DNA from: Emticicia sp043780375
Lineage (GTDB): Bacteria > Bacteroidota > Bacteroidia > Cytophagales > Spirosomataceae
DNA length: 5,227 nt
NCBI RefSeq assembly: GCF_043780375.1
Contig: NZ_JAYWCU010000294.1
Coordinates: 1 to 5,227 of the forward strand
Direction: 5' to 3'
Made by a program: the position numbers and the translations under genes. This document shows positions 1 through 5,227 of the stretch, in pieces (within the stretch, counting starts at the first letter, position 1; each line of letters starts with the position of its first letter). The notes beneath the pieces are model-generated. The model ran no database searches, was not told where the DNA came from, and worked only from the letters and a program-made list of their open reading frames with translations.

Positions 1-493
1 TAAAATCAACATTGTTTTGCTCTTTTAAATAATCTAATAGCTTATAAATCAATAAATTAGGCTCTACACTAATTTCCTCTGGAAAGTAAATCGCTCCTCT
101 GACGTAATCGAATTTCAATTCAGGATACATTTCTAAACACTGTCTTTTTGAGAGCAAACTACAAGGATAGCCTGTGCTTTGATGATGGCTGTAAAGTTCG
201 TTTGCTAAGAGCCACTCATCTTCATCTGATGCGACATAAATACTGCCATTTTTTCTAACTGAAATGTCAAATTTTTGTTGAATTTCTTGGTAAATTTTCA
301 ATGATTTGATGCCATAATCGAACCATTTACCAGACATACCAGATGGTACAACTTGTCCGAAATTTCGAACTGTTGAGCCTACAGGAAAATTGTCTTTTTC
401 TAAGATTAAAACTTTCATGCCACTTTTCGAAGCATGGTAAGCATGAGCTACTCCAAGAATACCCGCACCAACAATTATGAGGTCATATTTCAT
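1..493 (-). CDS. FAD-dependent oxidoreductase, TIGR03364-like, phosphonate-associated (partial, C-terminus outside window)
   Basis: The N-terminal 164 residues are present; the rest lies beyond the left edge. It opens with a Rossmann dinucleotide-binding motif, GAGILG at residues 9-14, with the acidic residue closing the second strand at E32 (LILEKD). This is the signature of DAO-type flavoenzymes (PF01266). Residues 43-48 read RNFGQV, a motif I associate with the TIGR03364 branch, which recurs beside phosphonatase-like hydrolases. Members of the wider family oxidatively deaminate amino acids, and this branch is proposed to oxidise an aminophosphonate to the aldehyde used by the partner hydrolase. 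The start ATG (493-491) overlaps the TGA of the upstream hydrolase as ATGA, so the pair is very likely translationally coupled in one operon. No signal peptide is seen, so it should be cytoplasmic. The subfamily call is from recall of motifs and context; the exact substrate is unknown. A full-length member would be about 370 residues, so less than half is visible. Confidence 0.85.
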   Translation of the reverse strand, partial: MKYDLIIVGAGILGVAHAYHASKSGMKVLILEKDNFPVGSTVRNFGQVVPSGMSGKWFDYGIKSLKIYQEIQQKFDISVRKNGSIYVASDEDEWLLANELYSHHQSTGYPCSLLSKRQCLEMYPELKFDYVRGAIYFPEEISVEPNLLIYKLLDYLKEQNNVDF

Positions 494-1224
494 AACAAAT
501 TTTTAATAATTGGTTGCAATTCATTCAATGACGACAAAAGTCCGTGATTTCGATAAATCTTTAATTGTTCGAGGGAATGTGTACCATTAGTTAGCCCTAA
601 AGACAAGTGACATCCTGCTCGCACGCCCGATTGTAAATCAGAGGGAGTATCGCCGATATTTATAACTTCTTGGGTATCTTTTATATTCAAAATTTTCATA
701 GCTTTTTGAATCATCAATGGCTCTGGGCGACCTTTCTCAACTTCATCACTTGTAATCGACAAATCAATTATACTTTTCCCAGAAGCGTTAAAATGATTTT
801 TATCTAAACCGTCTAACCACCCTATTTTCTCTAAAATTATATTGCTTACTTTTCTATAAAAGCCAGTTGTTAAAGCAATTTTAATTTGGTTTTCTCTCAA
901 AAACGCAAAAATATCTAAGCATCCATCTGTTGGTAAAATTGGATTTTCGTGATAATGTTTTTCAAGGATTTCAGTAAAAATTTTGTAGGAGAGATTGGAT
1001 TTCTCTTTTAAGTCTTTATGTGAATCGCCCAAGCGTTCGCCCCAAAGTAATTTAAAAACTTGAATTTTTGAATAGCCTTGCAATGCCAAAATACGTTCGT
1101 CCGAAACATCTAAATTAGTTTGTTTACAGGCTTGAGCAAAACAGGTTTCAACCTCTTTTTTATCTTGGATAGTTGTTCCTGCCATATCAAATACCACAAG
1201 TTTGATTTTATGAAGTTTCAGCAT
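490..1224 (-). CDS. Phosphonatase-like HAD hydrolase (TIGR03351-like)
   Basis: A 244-residue HAD-superfamily hydrolase of the phosphonoacetaldehyde-hydrolase type. Motif I is FDMAGT with nucleophile D13 and alanine at 15, where ordinary HADs have a second Asp; this is the DxAGT hallmark of phosphonatases. The cap domain carries K53 in GYSKIQ, aligned by eye with the Schiff-base lysine of PhnX. Motif II is LTTGF (118-122), motif III is GRPEP with R166 replacing the usual HAD lysine, and motif IV is GDTPSD with D192 and D196 binding Mg2+. The expected reaction is C-P cleavage of a 2-oxoethylphosphonate, releasing phosphate and an aldehyde in the cytoplasm. PhnX normally sits beside the transaminase PhnW, whereas this gene is coupled by an ATGA overlap to an FAD oxidoreductase, which favours the TIGR03351 branch. 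The start at 1224 puts motif I at residue 13, as usual. The frame is open upstream to an ATG at 1332, but those 36 extra residues resemble nothing in the family. The true substrate (phosphonoacetaldehyde or a hydroxylated analogue) is inferred. Confidence 0.9.
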   Translation of the reverse strand: MLKLHKIKLVVFDMAGTTIQDKKEVETCFAQACKQTNLDVSDERILALQGYSKIQVFKLLWGERLGDSHKDLKEKSNLSYKIFTEILEKHYHENPILPTDGCLDIFAFLRENQIKIALTTGFYRKVSNIILEKIGWLDGLDKNHFNASGKSIIDLSITSDEVEKGRPEPLMIQKAMKILNIKDTQEVINIGDTPSDLQSGVRAGCHLSLGLTNGTHSLEQLKIYRNHGLLSSLNELQPIIKNLL

Positions 1225-1337
1225 TTTTATTTGGTTATTTTCAACAACAAATAAAATACTAACTGTTCGACTTACGGCAAGTTTTGTGGGTGATTTAATG
1301 AAAAAATAACTTTTGAATAAATTACTTAACAATTAAT

Positions 1338-1357
1338 TGATTTTTGTTGAAAACAAA
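1338..1357 (+). repeat. 20-bp exact direct repeat, copy 1 (intergenic)
   Basis: These 20 bases are identical to 1534-1553, with 196 bp between copy starts. Similarity extends weakly leftward (7 of 10 positions in 1331-1340 against 1527-1536). The core TTGTTGAAAA also occurs on the minus strand at 1247-1238, just upstream of the hydrolase start. The repeat is itself nearly palindromic (TTTTGTT-GAA-AACAAA). Read in the frame of copy 2, it gives the same peptide IFVENK and then hits a stop, so it could be a decayed duplicate of the gene start rather than a binding site. Confidence 0.75.
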
Positions 1358-1482
1358 TAAGCCATATTTTACTAATCAAAATTACTAATTATTACCAACG
1401 ATTGATTTTATGAGGTTATACAATCGACACTTAACAAATAAATCATAAACACTTAATCTAAAAAAATATAAATAAAGGTTTT

Positions 1483-1510
1483 GCTTATTTAAGTTTGTAC
1501 TTAAATAAGC
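1483..1510. promoter_or_regulatory. Perfect 12-bp inverted repeat before the glutaminase-like gene
   Basis: Two perfect 12-bp arms, GCTTATTTAAGT (1483-1494) and its reverse complement (1499-1510), flank the spacer TTGT. The right arm ends 7 bases before the ATG at 1518. The repeat contains the only plus-strand TAnnTTTG match in this spacer (TAAGTTTG, 1490-1497), so a bound protein would block that promoter if it is real. If transcription begins further upstream, the RNA hairpin would abut the start codon and could limit translation. It lacks a following T-tract and sits before a gene rather than after one, so it is unlikely to be a terminator. The dyad is seen directly; its function is inferred. 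Confidence 0.6.
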
Positions 1511-1517
1511 TTTATAC

Positions 1518-2324
1518 ATGATATATAATGACATGATTTTTGTTGAAAACAAAATCATAAACTCTGATAGAATCGAATATGCTCAAATCTATTTTGAAGA
1601 ACTAAAAACCTACCTAAATTCTATTTATAAATATCCACAAGGCAATTGTCATAATTTAGTTCATTTTGGGTCTATGGTTTTAAATCAATACAATATTTCG
1701 TATAAAAAAATCTGGATTTTTGCTCCCTCTCGCATTCATGAAAAATCTAAACAATCTATTCAATTGCCTGACCCTAACGGTATATCGCTTAATGGAGAAC
1801 TATCATGGGGTTATCATGTAGCTTTATTGGTCAATTATGTAAATGTGTCTTATATTTTTGATTATTTTATTGACGATACCAAACCTTTATATTTAAACGA
1901 GTGGTTACAAAAGATAAATCTCACAAATTTTCATTTGGAGTTTACTTCGCCAAGTCAATATCTTTTTCATGTAAATCCATCAAAAACAAAAAAAAATGGA
2001 CTTTTTAATGGAGATTTCTTCTTATATGAAGGTCTTTGCAGAGACGCTGATTGGATTCCGAAGGGTTTAGCTATTAATGAAACCGCCATTGAATTTTACA
2101 AAAACGAAATATACAATCTTGAATCTACAACACCCTTGTGTAAAGAATATAAACTTTTGGTTGGAAGCGTCAATAATTTTGAGTGCGTTTTGAGAGATAA
2201 GGCTTTCAACAAAAAAATGACTATTGATTTTCAAGAAAAACACGAAGATGTTATTATAAAATATCACCTGATTTATGAACAAAATCTCGAAAAATGGATA
2301 GATGAACTTAGTAGGTTTTCGTAG
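1518..2324 (+). CDS. Protein-glutaminase-like (protein-glutamine deamidase family) protein without signal peptide
   Basis: This 268-residue protein carries, in its first half, the pattern of protein glutaminases such as the Chryseobacterium enzyme (Pfam Gln_deamidase_2 type). It has YPQGNCHNLVH with candidate nucleophile C44, WGYHVALLVNY with candidate H100, and YIFDYF with candidate D115, followed by a PLYLNEW segment (123-129) that also recurs in that family. Spacing and order match the Cys-His-Asp triad of the papain-like fold. Such enzymes deamidate glutamine side chains in intact proteins. Known members are secreted as pre-pro-proteins with disulfides; this one has no signal peptide, no pro-region and only four cysteines, so it probably acts in the cytoplasm or leaves by another route. 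Residues from about 160 to 268 match nothing I recognise. The ATG at 1518 is used; M6 (ATG at 1533) is a possible alternative, and no Shine-Dalgarno decides between them. It stands alone between a divergent operon and a terminator. The fold is likely; activity and target are not shown. Confidence 0.75.
   Translation: MIYNDMIFVENKIINSDRIEYAQIYFEELKTYLNSIYKYPQGNCHNLVHFGSMVLNQYNISYKKIWIFAPSRIHEKSKQSIQLPDPNGISLNGELSWGYHVALLVNYVNVSYIFDYFIDDTKPLYLNEWLQKINLTNFHLEFTSPSQYLFHVNPSKTKKNGLFNGDFFLYEGLCRDADWIPKGLAINETAIEFYKNEIYNLESTTPLCKEYKLLVGSVNNFECVLRDKAFNKKMTIDFQEKHEDVIIKYHLIYEQNLEKWIDELSRFS
1534..1553 (+). repeat. 20-bp exact direct repeat, copy 2 (inside the start of the glutaminase-like gene)
   Basis: Identical to 1338-1357. 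Here it encodes part of residues 6-12 (MIFVENK) of the glutaminase-like protein. In this copy the internal dyad TTTTGTT-GAA-AACAAAA (1538-1554) is perfect. An 11-bp stretch just after it (1552-1562) also repeats sequence at 1440-1450 in the spacer, so the gene's first codons are built from two pieces that both recur upstream. Confidence 0.75.
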
Positions 2325-2347
2325 TGTATATTGCGTCTTTGATGTTT

Positions 2348-2394
2348 GGTCAAAATTACAAGGCTTAAACCTCGTAATTCTTCAAAAAATGACC
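2348..2394. repeat. Nested imperfect inverted repeat downstream of the glutaminase-like gene
   Basis: An inner stem pairs AATTAC-A-AGG (2354-2363) with CCT-C-GTAATT (2370-2379) around a 6-base loop with one A/C mismatch. An outer stem pairs GGTCA (2348-2352) with TGACC (2390-2394), with an asymmetric internal loop. It begins 23 bases after the stop codon and has no T-tract. It may be a 3' UTR fold or the remnant of a small mobile element; function unknown. Confidence 0.4.
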
Positions 2395-2451
2395 GCTTTA
2401 AATAAGATTGATGCTTATTTTATGAATTAATCGTTAAAACTTATACAACAC

Positions 2452-2494
2452 AAAACCCGTTTGCACTTCTATAAAGTCTGAACGGGTTTTCTAA
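2452..2494 (+). terminator. Intrinsic (Rho-independent) terminator
   Basis: A perfect 10-bp stem pairs AAAACCCGTT (2452-2461) with AACGGGTTTT (2481-2490). An inner ACTT/AAGT pairing caps it with a five-base loop, and the T-run TTTTCTAATTTT follows. It lies 127 bases after the stop of the glutaminase-like gene and separates it from the receptor gene. Because the left arm begins with AAAA, it could also terminate leftward transcription weakly, although no minus-strand gene is seen to its right. Confidence 0.9.
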
Positions 2495-2538
2495 TTTTAA
2501 CAAATAAATAACATCATGCCTTCATTTTTTACATTTTG

Positions 2539-2565
2539 ATAACCTACACTTAAAGTCAAGGTTAT
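2539..2565. promoter_or_regulatory. 27-bp imperfect dyad upstream of the SusC-like gene (candidate operator)
   Basis: The outer half-sites ATAACCT (2539-2545) and AGGTTAT (2559-2565) are perfect reverse complements. The inner half-sites ACTT (2548-2551) and AAGT (2553-2556) are as well, all centred on A2552. Only the two positions between outer and inner arms fail to pair on each side. It lies past the terminator and is centred 112 bases before the ATG of the receptor, where a regulator binding site would be expected. The symmetry is directly seen; the operator role is inferred, and no regulator gene is in the window. Confidence 0.45.
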
Positions 2566-2598
2566 ATTACTTCCCGACTTTTGCACTTGTAAATTTTA

Positions 2599-2629
2599 GC
2601 TTTCAAAAATCTACTTCATTACTGAAAGC
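2599..2629 (+). other. Possible 5' leader stem of the SusC-like mRNA
   Basis: GCTTTCA (2599-2605) is the exact reverse complement of TGAAAGC (2623-2629), with a 17-base loop. It ends 34 bases before the receptor start codon. A stem this short with a large loop could arise by chance. Confidence 0.25.
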
Positions 2630-2663
2630 GACACAATAAACTTAAATATTTCAAACAAATTTT

Positions 2664-5227
2664 ATGAACAAATCTCTACTCAAAACCAAGTTTTCTGGTT
2701 TTTTCAGAATTTTGTTTTGTATGCTGTTGGCAATAATGTATGCCAATGCTCAAAATCAAAATGTTAGTGGCAAAATTTCTGCTCCAAACGGAGACCCTGT
2801 TCCAGGGGTAAGTGTACTCATCAAAGGTACTAATCAAGGCACAAATTCGGATGCTAACGGAAACTATAAACTAAGCAATGTATCTGCTCGTTCGGTAGTA
2901 GTTTTCTCAGCAATCGGGTTCGTAACACAAGAGCTAACAGTTGGTAATCAATCAGTTATCAACCTTGGTTTTGAAGAAGACACCAAAACTTTAAACGAAA
3001 TTGTGGTTACTGCTTTGGGTATAAAAAAAGATGCTCGTCGTATTGGCGTGGCTATTCAGACAGTTGATGGAGCTTCTACGATTAAAGCACGTGAGCCAAA
3101 TGCAATCAATGCTTTGGCAGGTAAAGTGGCAGGTTTAACAATTGGTATTCAACAAGAAATGCTTCGTAAACCAAATATCTCATTGAGAGGAAATAGCGAG
3201 ATTCTTTACGTGGTTGATGGCGTGCCTATCAATTCTGATACTTGGAATATCAGCCCCGACGATATTGAGTCTTATTCTGTTTTGAAAGGTGCTTCAGCAT
3301 CGGCTTTGTATGGTTTTCGTGGTAAAAATGGTGCAATTTTGATTTCCACCAAGCGTGGAACAAAAGACAAACGTGGATTTTCGGTAGATGTAAACTCTTC
3401 AACCATGTTTGATAACGGTTTTTATGCTATTCCGAAAGTACAAGACGAATATGGCCCTGGAGACCACGGTCGTTATGCGTTTGTTGACGGTAAAGGTGGT
3501 GGACTAAATGATGGTGATTATGACGGTGGCTGGGGACCAAAATTCGAAGGTCAATTGATTCCACAATACGATAGTCCTATTAATCCAACCACAGGAGTAA
3601 GAACTGGTACGCCATGGACTGCTCGTGGAAAAGACAATTTAGAACGTTTTTTACAAACAGGAATTCTCTCTACAAATAATATTTCGGTTGCCTCTTCGGG
3701 CGATAAATATAACTTGCGTTTTTCAACTTCGCAAACTACGCAACGTGGTATTGTGCCTAACACAAAATTGAATATCACTAATTTCAATTTGTCTTCTGAC
3801 TACAAATTCTCAAATAAACTTTCATTTGAGTCGAGTTTACAATACAATCGTCAATATACGCCAAATATTCCTGACGTAAATTATGGACCAAACTCAATCA
3901 TTTATAACATGACACTTTGGGCGGGTGCTGACTGGAATGTTGATGATATGCGTAATTATTGGCAAGCAGGAAAAGAAGGTATTCAACAAATTTATGCTGA
4001 GTACCAACGTTACAACAACCCCTATTTTATGAGTTATGAATGGTTGCGTAGCCATCAAAAGTCTGACATTATCGGACAAGCGGCGTTGACTTATAAATTT
4101 ACAGATTATTTAGAAGCATCTGTTCGCTCGCAAATTACTACTTGGAACTTGTTCCGTAGTGAAAAAATGCCTTACTCTGCTGGTGCTTATGGTCGTGACG
4201 AGCGTCGTGGTGATTACCGTGAAGACCGCCGTAATTTGTTTGAAAACAATACAGATGTGCTGATTAAGTTCGACAAAGATTTATTCAGAGGCTTGAATGC
4301 TAAAATTTGGGGTGGTGGAAACATTCGTTCGTTTGAATATAATTCTCAATACGGTTCGACCGATTATTTGAACGTTCCAGGATTGTATAACTTCAATAAT
4401 TCATCAAATCCTGTACGTACTGCCAATTTTGGTTCGGCAATGCGTGTAAATTCAGCGTATTACTCGGCTGACTTCTCTTACAAAAATTTCTTAACGCTCT
4501 CAACAACAGGTCGTGTTGATAAATTATCAACTTTACCTTCAGGAAATAATACGTTCTTCTACCCATCGGTTTCATTTGCTACGGTTATTTCTGATTATGT
4601 AACCGTGCCTTCATTTATTTCATTTTTGAAAGTACGTGCTTCTTATGCCAACGTAAAAGATGGCTTGACACGTTCGACAATCGGTACTACACCTGGTTTG
4701 ACGGGCGATGGAAATCCGATTGGATACGGCGACCAATATTATTCTCCTTATGATGGCCCTGCATATTCAAACTCAGCGGTTTATTCTACACCATTTGCTT
4801 ATAATAATCAGCCCGCTGGTTATTTTACGGGAGCTTTGAATAATCCAGAATTACAGCCAAGTTCAACTTCGCAATCAGAAATTGGCCTTGATTTGAGAAT
4901 ATTGAAAAACCGTCTTAGATTCGACCTTACCTATTTTATTTCAAACGAAGGTCCTAAAATCTTTTCTTTGCCAATCTCATCGGCTACGGGTTATACCTCA
5001 GCATTAGTAAATGGTATTAAAACTCAAAAAACTGGTTGGGAATTTGCGATAACAGGTTCACCAATAAAAAATACAAATGGATTTAATTGGGAGATTGTAG
5101 CCAATTACTCAACTTTCAAAGAAGTTTTGACAGAAATTTATCCAGGTGTAAATAGCTTAAATCAATTTTTCAAAGTTGGCGACAGATTAGACAAATACTA
5201 TGGTCGTGCTTTTGCAAAAACGCCTGA
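2664..5227 (+). CDS. SusC/RagA-family TonB-dependent outer-membrane receptor (partial, C-terminus outside window)
   Basis: An uninterrupted frame of 854 codons runs off the right edge. A signal peptide spans about residues 1-29 (basic start, hydrophobic core near 16-25, cleavage after ANA before Q30). A CarboxypepD_reg-like beta-sandwich follows at about 33-103 (GVSVLIKGTNQGT, then DANGNYKL). LNEIVVTALG at 110-119 leads into the plug domain, about 120-234, with LYVVDGVPI (181-189) and VLKGASASALYG (206-217), both hallmarks of SusC/RagA proteins. The remainder is barrel, including NNPELQPS (726-733) and EIGLDL shortly after. Full-length relatives are usually about 950-1100 residues, so roughly 100-250 are missing. 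Such receptors import glycans, peptides or other oligomers with a SusD-like lipoprotein lid, normally encoded next, driven by TonB-ExbBD. The plug lacks several residues before LYVVDG compared with classic SusC. The substrate cannot be told. The upstream terminator shows it has its own promoter. The ATG at 2664 is preceded by A/T-rich sequence. Confidence 0.97.
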   Translation, partial: MNKSLLKTKFSGFFRILFCMLLAIMYANAQNQNVSGKISAPNGDPVPGVSVLIKGTNQGTNSDANGNYKLSNVSARSVVVFSAIGFVTQELTVGNQSVINLGFEEDTKTLNEIVVTALGIKKDARRIGVAIQTVDGASTIKAREPNAINALAGKVAGLTIGIQQEMLRKPNISLRGNSEILYVVDGVPINSDTWNISPDDIESYSVLKGASASALYGFRGKNGAILISTKRGTKDKRGFSVDVNSSTMFDNGFYAIPKVQDEYGPGDHGRYAFVDGKGGGLNDGDYDGGWGPKFEGQLIPQYDSPINPTTGVRTGTPWTARGKDNLERFLQTGILSTNNISVASSGDKYNLRFSTSQTTQRGIVPNTKLNITNFNLSSDYKFSNKLSFESSLQYNRQYTPNIPDVNYGPNSIIYNMTLWAGADWNVDDMRNYWQAGKEGIQQIYAEYQRYNNPYFMSYEWLRSHQKSDIIGQAALTYKFTDYLEASVRSQITTWNLFRSEKMPYSAGAYGRDERRGDYREDRRNLFENNTDVLIKFDKDLFRGLNAKIWGGGNIRSFEYNSQYGSTDYLNVPGLYNFNNSSNPVRTANFGSAMRVNSAYYSADFSYKNFLTLSTTGRVDKLSTLPSGNNTFFYPSVSFATVISDYVTVPSFISFLKVRASYANVKDGLTRSTIGTTPGLTGDGNPIGYGDQYYSPYDGPAYSNSAVYSTPFAYNNQPAGYFTGALNNPELQPSSTSQSEIGLDLRILKNRLRFDLTYFISNEGPKIFSLPISSATGYTSALVNGIKTQKTGWEFAITGSPIKNTNGFNWEIVANYSTFKEVLTEIYPGVNSLNQFFKVGDRLDKYYGRAFAKTP

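Larger units (their letters stand above)
1225..1517. other. Divergent intergenic region between the phosphonate pair and the glutaminase-like gene
   Basis: This 293-bp AT-rich spacer must hold the promoters of the leftward hydrolase/oxidase pair and the rightward glutaminase-like gene. Two matches to the Bacteroidota -7 element TAnnTTTG are present: TAAGTTTG at 1490-1497 (plus) and TAATTTTG at 1384-1377 (minus). Neither has a convincing TTTG about 19-21 bp further upstream, so both are tentative. The minus-strand match would start RNA near 1370, giving a leader of about 145 nt to the ATG at 1224. The spacer also holds a direct-repeat copy (1338-1357) and an inverted repeat (1483-1510), listed separately. 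A CGATTG/CAATCG pair (1399-1404 and 1421-1426) is too short to call. I see no tRNA, riboswitch or small ORF with family features. Confidence 0.5.
2325..2663. other. Gene-free region between the glutaminase-like gene and the SusC-like receptor
   Basis: No coding region is credible in this 339-bp stretch. From left to right it holds an imperfect nested dyad (2348-2394), a weak AAATAAG/CTTATTT hairpin (2400-2420), a strong intrinsic terminator (2452-2494), a 27-bp imperfect dyad (2539-2565) and a 7-bp stem (2599-2629). I found no match to TAnnTTTG on the plus strand, so the promoter of the receptor gene, which should lie between the terminator and 2664, is not identified. Confidence 0.6.

Noticed and set aside
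1225..1332. A 36-residue N-terminal extension of the hydrolase from an ATG at 1332
   Set aside because: The extension precedes a normal family start at 1224 and adds residues with no family resemblance; phosphonatase-type motif I normally lies within the first 10-15 residues.
1338..1562. The repeats before and within the glutaminase-like gene as a CRISPR array or attachment sites
   Set aside because: There are only two copies with no regular spacers, no cas genes, no integrase and no tRNA in the window.
2067..2282. A 71-codon minus-strand open frame antisense to the glutaminase-like gene
   Set aside because: It lies wholly inside a convincing gene and its translation is low-complexity and Phe/Ile-rich without any motif.
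2400..2420. AAATAAG/CTTATTT hairpin as a terminator
   Set aside because: The 7-bp stem has one G-C pair and no clear T-tract, and a much stronger terminator follows at 2452.
2325..2663. Insertion sequence or transposase remnant around the dyads
   Set aside because: No transposase-like coding segment and no matched terminal inverted repeats with flanking target duplications are visible.
3551..4575. Three minus-strand open frames (3551-3787, 3894-4079, 4393-4575)
   Set aside because: All lie antisense within the continuous SusC-like coding frame and show no domain or start-site support.

Overview
The window is AT-rich and looks like chromosome of a Bacteroidota bacterium, probably of the order Cytophagales. 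The main reason is a SusC/RagA-type TonB-dependent receptor with the N-terminal CarboxypepD_reg-like domain typical of that phylum. Start codons are preceded by A/T-rich sequence without Shine-Dalgarno motifs, and there is an orphan protein-glutaminase-like gene of a kind best known from Chryseobacterium. Genus and species cannot be read from the sequence.

Left part (1-1224, minus strand): two genes form a tightly coupled pair. The upstream gene encodes a phosphonatase-like HAD hydrolase (TIGR03351-like). Its stop codon overlaps the start codon of an FAD-dependent oxidoreductase (TIGR03364-like) that runs off the left edge. This is a recurrent pairing thought to break down an aminophosphonate: the oxidase would deaminate the substrate to a phosphono-aldehyde, and the hydrolase would cut the C-P bond through a Schiff-base lysine. 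The key residues of both enzymes are visible.

Middle (1225-2494): a 293-bp divergent spacer carries one copy of a 20-bp exact direct repeat, whose second copy lies in the first codons of the next gene. It also carries a perfect 12-bp inverted repeat just before that gene. The plus-strand gene (1518-2324) encodes a 268-residue protein without a signal peptide. Its first half carries the Cys-His-Asp pattern of protein glutaminases (protein-glutamine deamidases), and its second half is unrecognised. A clear intrinsic terminator follows at 2452-2494.

Right part (2495-5227): after a leader region with a 27-bp imperfect dyad, a SusC/RagA-like outer-membrane receptor starts at 2664 and stays open to the right edge (854 codons). 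It should pair with a SusD-like lipoprotein outside the window. The terminator and strand changes indicate three separate transcription units, and nothing in the window ties the receptor's substrate to phosphonates.
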